A stretch of 14,182 nucleotides of DNA, taken from CAZHLD01 sp964533185. GTDB lineage: Bacteria; Acidobacteriota; Terriglobia; Acidiferrales; UBA7541. The notes under the pieces are model-generated. The model did not search any database. It saw nothing but the letters and a program-made list of their open reading frames with translations, and had not been told where the DNA came from. Each line of letters begins with the position of its first letter. Position 1 is the first letter of the stretch. The stretch is taken from NCBI GenBank assembly GCA_964533185.1, contig CAZHLD010000075.1, forward strand, positions 1-14,182, written 5' to 3'. The position numbers were made by a program, and so were the translations under genes. Positions 11,586 through 14,182 of this stretch are shown here, piece by piece.

Positions 11586-14021
11586 TTAGCGGCCGGGCTG
11601 CAGCACCAGCCGGTGCACTCTTGCTCTCTCCCACGCCACATCCGTGAATGGCGACGCCACCCCGCGCCCTTCGAACCACGACGCAAACAGGTCCTTGTAG
11701 TTCAGGCTCCCCAGTTGCCCTGACTCGCCCATCGGCAGGTTCACCAGCGACTCGTCGAAGTCCGAAAGGTCGGCCACAAATCGCATTGCCGGCCCGTGCG
11801 AAGGCTGCGCCGCCTTCACTGTGTACACCGTACCCGGCTGCTCGGTCGGCCCGATATTCAGCCACCGCGCAAACCAATCGAGCGGGGCCGACATGGCTTG
11901 CGGGTGCTGCATCTTCAGCGCATTTCTCGCGCCCCAGCGCTCGGCGGCGGACCCGCCGCTCGCCACTCCCGTATCAATCCGCGCCCCGGCCTGGTCCGCG
12001 CTGGCTGTCAGCAGCACGTCAAAGCTCAGGTACTCCTTCGGCAGCCACCGCGCCGGCCGCTTCCGCAGCACATTTTCCAGGAACACCGGGCTGCGCCATT
12101 CATACAAGCCGGTGTTCTCTCCCAGGTACGGGAGCAGCAGATTCCGCATCAGCTCCTGCCGCGTCAGCTCGACAAACAGCGTCTCCTGCGACTCCGCCCG
12201 CGCCTGCCCGTCCCAGCCCTCGAGCCGCGCAATCATCCGCTTCGCCCGCTCGTTTTTCGCCGCAGCCGCCTTCGCCGCCCTCATCAGCTCCCCGGCCAGA
12301 AACCGGTGTGGGATGCTCACAATATCCGTCTGCATCGCGAGGAAATCCTCGGGACGAAATGCGGCCTTTTCCCCCAGCAGTTCGTAAATCCGCGCCGTAC
12401 GGTAGGGTGACGCCCACCGGTCGGTCAGATAAAACGGATAGCCCGCTCCTACCACCCGCGCGTTGGCCGTGGCGATCCGCCCGCCTGGTGGGTTCAGCAC
12501 CTGCGGCAGCTGGTCAAACGGGATGTAGCCCACCCACTCGTACTCGTCCGTATCGCCCGGCACCGGCAAGCTTCCGTCGCCCTTCTTCCGCACGGGGATA
12601 TCCGCCGCGACAATGAACCCGATGTTTCCCTCCACGTCCGCATACACCCCGTTCTGCGCCGGCCCGGGCACGTTCCGCATCGCCGCGCGGAACTCCTCCC
12701 AGTTTTTTGCCTTTCCGATCACCGAGTAGCTCGAGGTCAGCCCGCCCGGCTCCGTGGCCGTCCAGCGCAGCGCGAAACCTTTCTTCATCTCTCGGTCCTG
12801 CCGGACCACCGGCCCGTGCCGCGTCACCGTCACGTCAAACAGCGTGTCCTCCTGCCCCTTCACCTTCACCCGTTCCGTTCGTACCTGCGCTTCCACCCAC
12901 TGGTTGTTCACCAGGTAGAGCCGCGGGTTCTCCGTGCTGAACGTCTCCACGTACAGGTCCTGCACGTCCGCGCCGTTGTTGGTGAACCCCCACGCGATCC
13001 GTTCGTTGTGCCCGATGATCACTCCCGGCGCGCCCGGCAGCGCAAACCCCTTCACGTTCCATCCCGGCGCCGTCAACTGCACCAGGTACCAGATCCCCGG
13101 CACCGAAAGCCTCAGGTGCGTATCGTTCGCCAGCAGCGGTTTCCCCGACGCCGTGTGCCTCCCGTCCACCACCCAGTTATTGCTCCCCAATCCCTCGCGC
13201 ACTTCTGCATTGGCCGGCTCAACCAGTGCCTGCACCGCGGGCCACAGTTGTTCCTCCCAGAACCCCGCCGCTTCTTTCTCCATCTCGCTCTTCGCCGCAA
13301 TCACAACCTTCGGTCGCACCGCAAGCGCAGCTTCCTTCGCCGCTGTTGCCGGCGCCTCTGTCTCTCCCACGATCACCCGGTCCCACGGTGAGTCCACCAC
13401 GTACATCTCCTGCGCCCGCGCCTCTCCCACTAACTGGATCACCTGCGCCCGCCGCAGTTCGGTCTCCCACGTATTGGTCAGCGTCCGGTACATGTATCCC
13501 GCCATCAGCAGCGAATCCGACTCCTTCCACGGCCGCGGCTCGTAGCGCATCGCTACAAACTCCCATGGCAGCCGCCCTTTTCTCTCCTCGATGTACCGGT
13601 TCACGCCCCGCGCATACGCCGCCAGCATCTTCTTCGATTCCTCGTCCAGCTTCTCCATATCGCGCTCGGCTGCCTGCCGCAGCCCCAGCGTGCGGAACTC
13701 CTTGTCGCGCTCCATCCCGATGGGCCCGAAAATCTCCGACAACTCGCCCCCGGCCACCCGTCTGAGCACGTCCATCTGCCACAACCGGTCCTGCGCGATC
13801 ACGTAGCCCTGCGCCACGAACAGATCCTCTTTCGTCTTCGCCCGGATGTGCGGCACGCCCCGCGCGTCTCGCTCCACCACGACTTCCTGCTCAAGCCCTG
13901 CCACCGTCGCCGTGCCATTTACCTGCGGCAGCGCCCGATGGACAATCCACCACGCCCCGCCCGCCACCGCCGCCGCGATCACCACCAGCACTAGCACTGT
14001 GCAAAAGAGAAATTTCCGCAC
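11586..14021 (-). CDS. Membrane-anchored penicillin acylase family protein (Ntn hydrolase)
   Basis: From GTG 14021 the product is 811 aa. Residues 3-28 form one hydrophobic helix after VRKF, an N-terminal anchor or uncleaved signal, so the enzyme lies on the periplasmic side. The alpha-chain pattern follows: ERDARGVPHIRAKTKEDLFV, then AQGYVIAQDRLWQMDVLRR. A spacer leads to the autocleavage site GLG-SNNWVV with Ser280 as the new N-terminal nucleophile (13182-13184). The beta chain has NDTHL (299-303), the oxyanion-hole asparagine region FTNNGADVQD (346-355) and HGPVV. Family members cleave amide bonds of beta-lactams, acyl-homoserine lactones or other acyl amides; the substrate here is unknown. 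The frame is open to ATG 14144, but that extension covers the likely promoter and is Gly/Arg-rich. Confidence 0.93.
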   Translation of the reverse strand: MRKFLFCTVLVLVVIAAAVAGGAWWIVHRALPQVNGTATVAGLEQEVVVERDARGVPHIRAKTKEDLFVAQGYVIAQDRLWQMDVLRRVAGGELSEIFGPIGMERDKEFRTLGLRQAAERDMEKLDEESKKMLAAYARGVNRYIEERKGRLPWEFVAMRYEPRPWKESDSLLMAGYMYRTLTNTWETELRRAQVIQLVGEARAQEMYVVDSPWDRVIVGETEAPATAAKEAALAVRPKVVIAAKSEMEKEAAGFWEEQLWPAVQALVEPANAEVREGLGSNNWVVDGRHTASGKPLLANDTHLRLSVPGIWYLVQLTAPGWNVKGFALPGAPGVIIGHNERIAWGFTNNGADVQDLYVETFSTENPRLYLVNNQWVEAQVRTERVKVKGQEDTLFDVTVTRHGPVVRQDREMKKGFALRWTATEPGGLTSSYSVIGKAKNWEEFRAAMRNVPGPAQNGVYADVEGNIGFIVAADIPVRKKGDGSLPVPGDTDEYEWVGYIPFDQLPQVLNPPGGRIATANARVVGAGYPFYLTDRWASPYRTARIYELLGEKAAFRPEDFLAMQTDIVSIPHRFLAGELMRAAKAAAAKNERAKRMIARLEGWDGQARAESQETLFVELTRQELMRNLLLPYLGENTGLYEWRSPVFLENVLRKRPARWLPKEYLSFDVLLTASADQAGARIDTGVASGGSAAERWGARNALKMQHPQAMSAPLDWFARWLNIGPTEQPGTVYTVKAAQPSHGPAMRFVADLSDFDESLVNLPMGESGQLGSLNYKDLFASWFEGRGVASPFTDVAWERARVHRLVLQPGR

Positions 14022-14083
14022 GCTTCCGCCTACTTTCTCTTGCCTGTTCCTCTGCGTCCCTCCGATAGCAACGAAAGAGCGCG

Positions 14084-14112
14084 AGTCTACCCCGCCCCCG
14101 CCCCCCGCGCAA
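14084..14112 (-). promoter_or_regulatory. Candidate promoter of the acylase-mutM-xseB-ispA operon
   Basis: On the minus strand TTGCGC (14107-14112) and TAGACT (14084-14089) lie exactly 17 nt apart across a G-rich spacer. Matches to consensus are three and four of six. Transcription from about 14077 would leave a 55-nt leader before GTG 14021 and exclude the upstream ATG 14144. Confidence 0.4.
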
Positions 14113-14124
14113 CTTTGGAGTGCG
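14112..14124. repeat. 13-bp sequence shared with 9445-9457
   Basis: ACTTTGGAGTGCG occurs here and in the ispA-tlyA spacer, in the same orientation and both times just upstream of a minus-strand gene start. A 13-mer pair in 14 kb can arise by chance, so repeat status rests on genome-wide counting. Confidence 0.3.
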
Positions 14125-14182
14125 GCGTGGGAGAGCCTACTCACATCGTATCCCCCTGGTGAAGTTGAAGTGCATCAGTCCG

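Noticed and set aside
14145..14182. Possible 3' end of an upstream minus-strand gene (two frames end in TGA or TAG here)
   Set aside because: Only about 12 codons are visible, and neither frame can be chosen or matched to a family.

Overview
The window is high-GC bacterial chromosome with a standard genetic code. Gene content, the secreted carboxypeptidase-regulatory-like protein, the YtcJ-type amidohydrolase and the style of short intergenic repeats suggest Acidobacteriota. That placement is inference from general familiarity, not from a marker gene. No rRNA, tRNA, CRISPR array, phage gene, transposase or insertion sequence was seen.

Layout. Positions 1-2296 (minus) hold a large secreted galactose-oxidase-like protein cut by the window edge. 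It keeps all the expected copper-radical residues and carries three tandem carboxypeptidase-regulatory-like domains. A ~400 bp divergent intergenic region (2297-2693) has an extended -10 promoter facing right. On the plus strand follow a GAF-SpoIIE (RsbU-like) phosphatase (2694-3902), broken by a 100-N assembly gap, and lysA (4072-5352). Convergent to lysA is a broken SRPBCC gene (5426-5940, minus) with two TGA codons at tryptophan positions and one frameshift. From 14021 down to 6000 runs a minus-strand series: penicillin acylase, mutM, xseB, ispA, tlyA, nadK and a periplasmic amidohydrolase. The first four junctions are tight (34 nt or less between acylase, mutM, xseB and ispA). The next three spacings are 65-115 nt, two of them holding repeat-like DNA, so this may be one long operon or several units.

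How the genes relate. xseB-ispA-tlyA-nadK is a conserved housekeeping neighbourhood (exonuclease VII small subunit, prenyl diphosphate synthesis, rRNA 2'-O-methylation, NADP supply); the dxs often found inside it is absent, and xseA is not in the window. mutM adds base-excision repair. LysA makes lysine. The acylase, amidohydrolase and oxidase are envelope or secreted enzymes of unknown substrate.

The most unusual material is the repeats. Three perfect GC-rich palindromes share a TAGG leader: one forms the rsbU stop codon, one lies in frame inside lysA, one lies between tlyA and nadK. Three copies of a TCTGTG-rich repeat flank lysA and the SRPBCC pseudogene. No clearly new multi-gene system was found.
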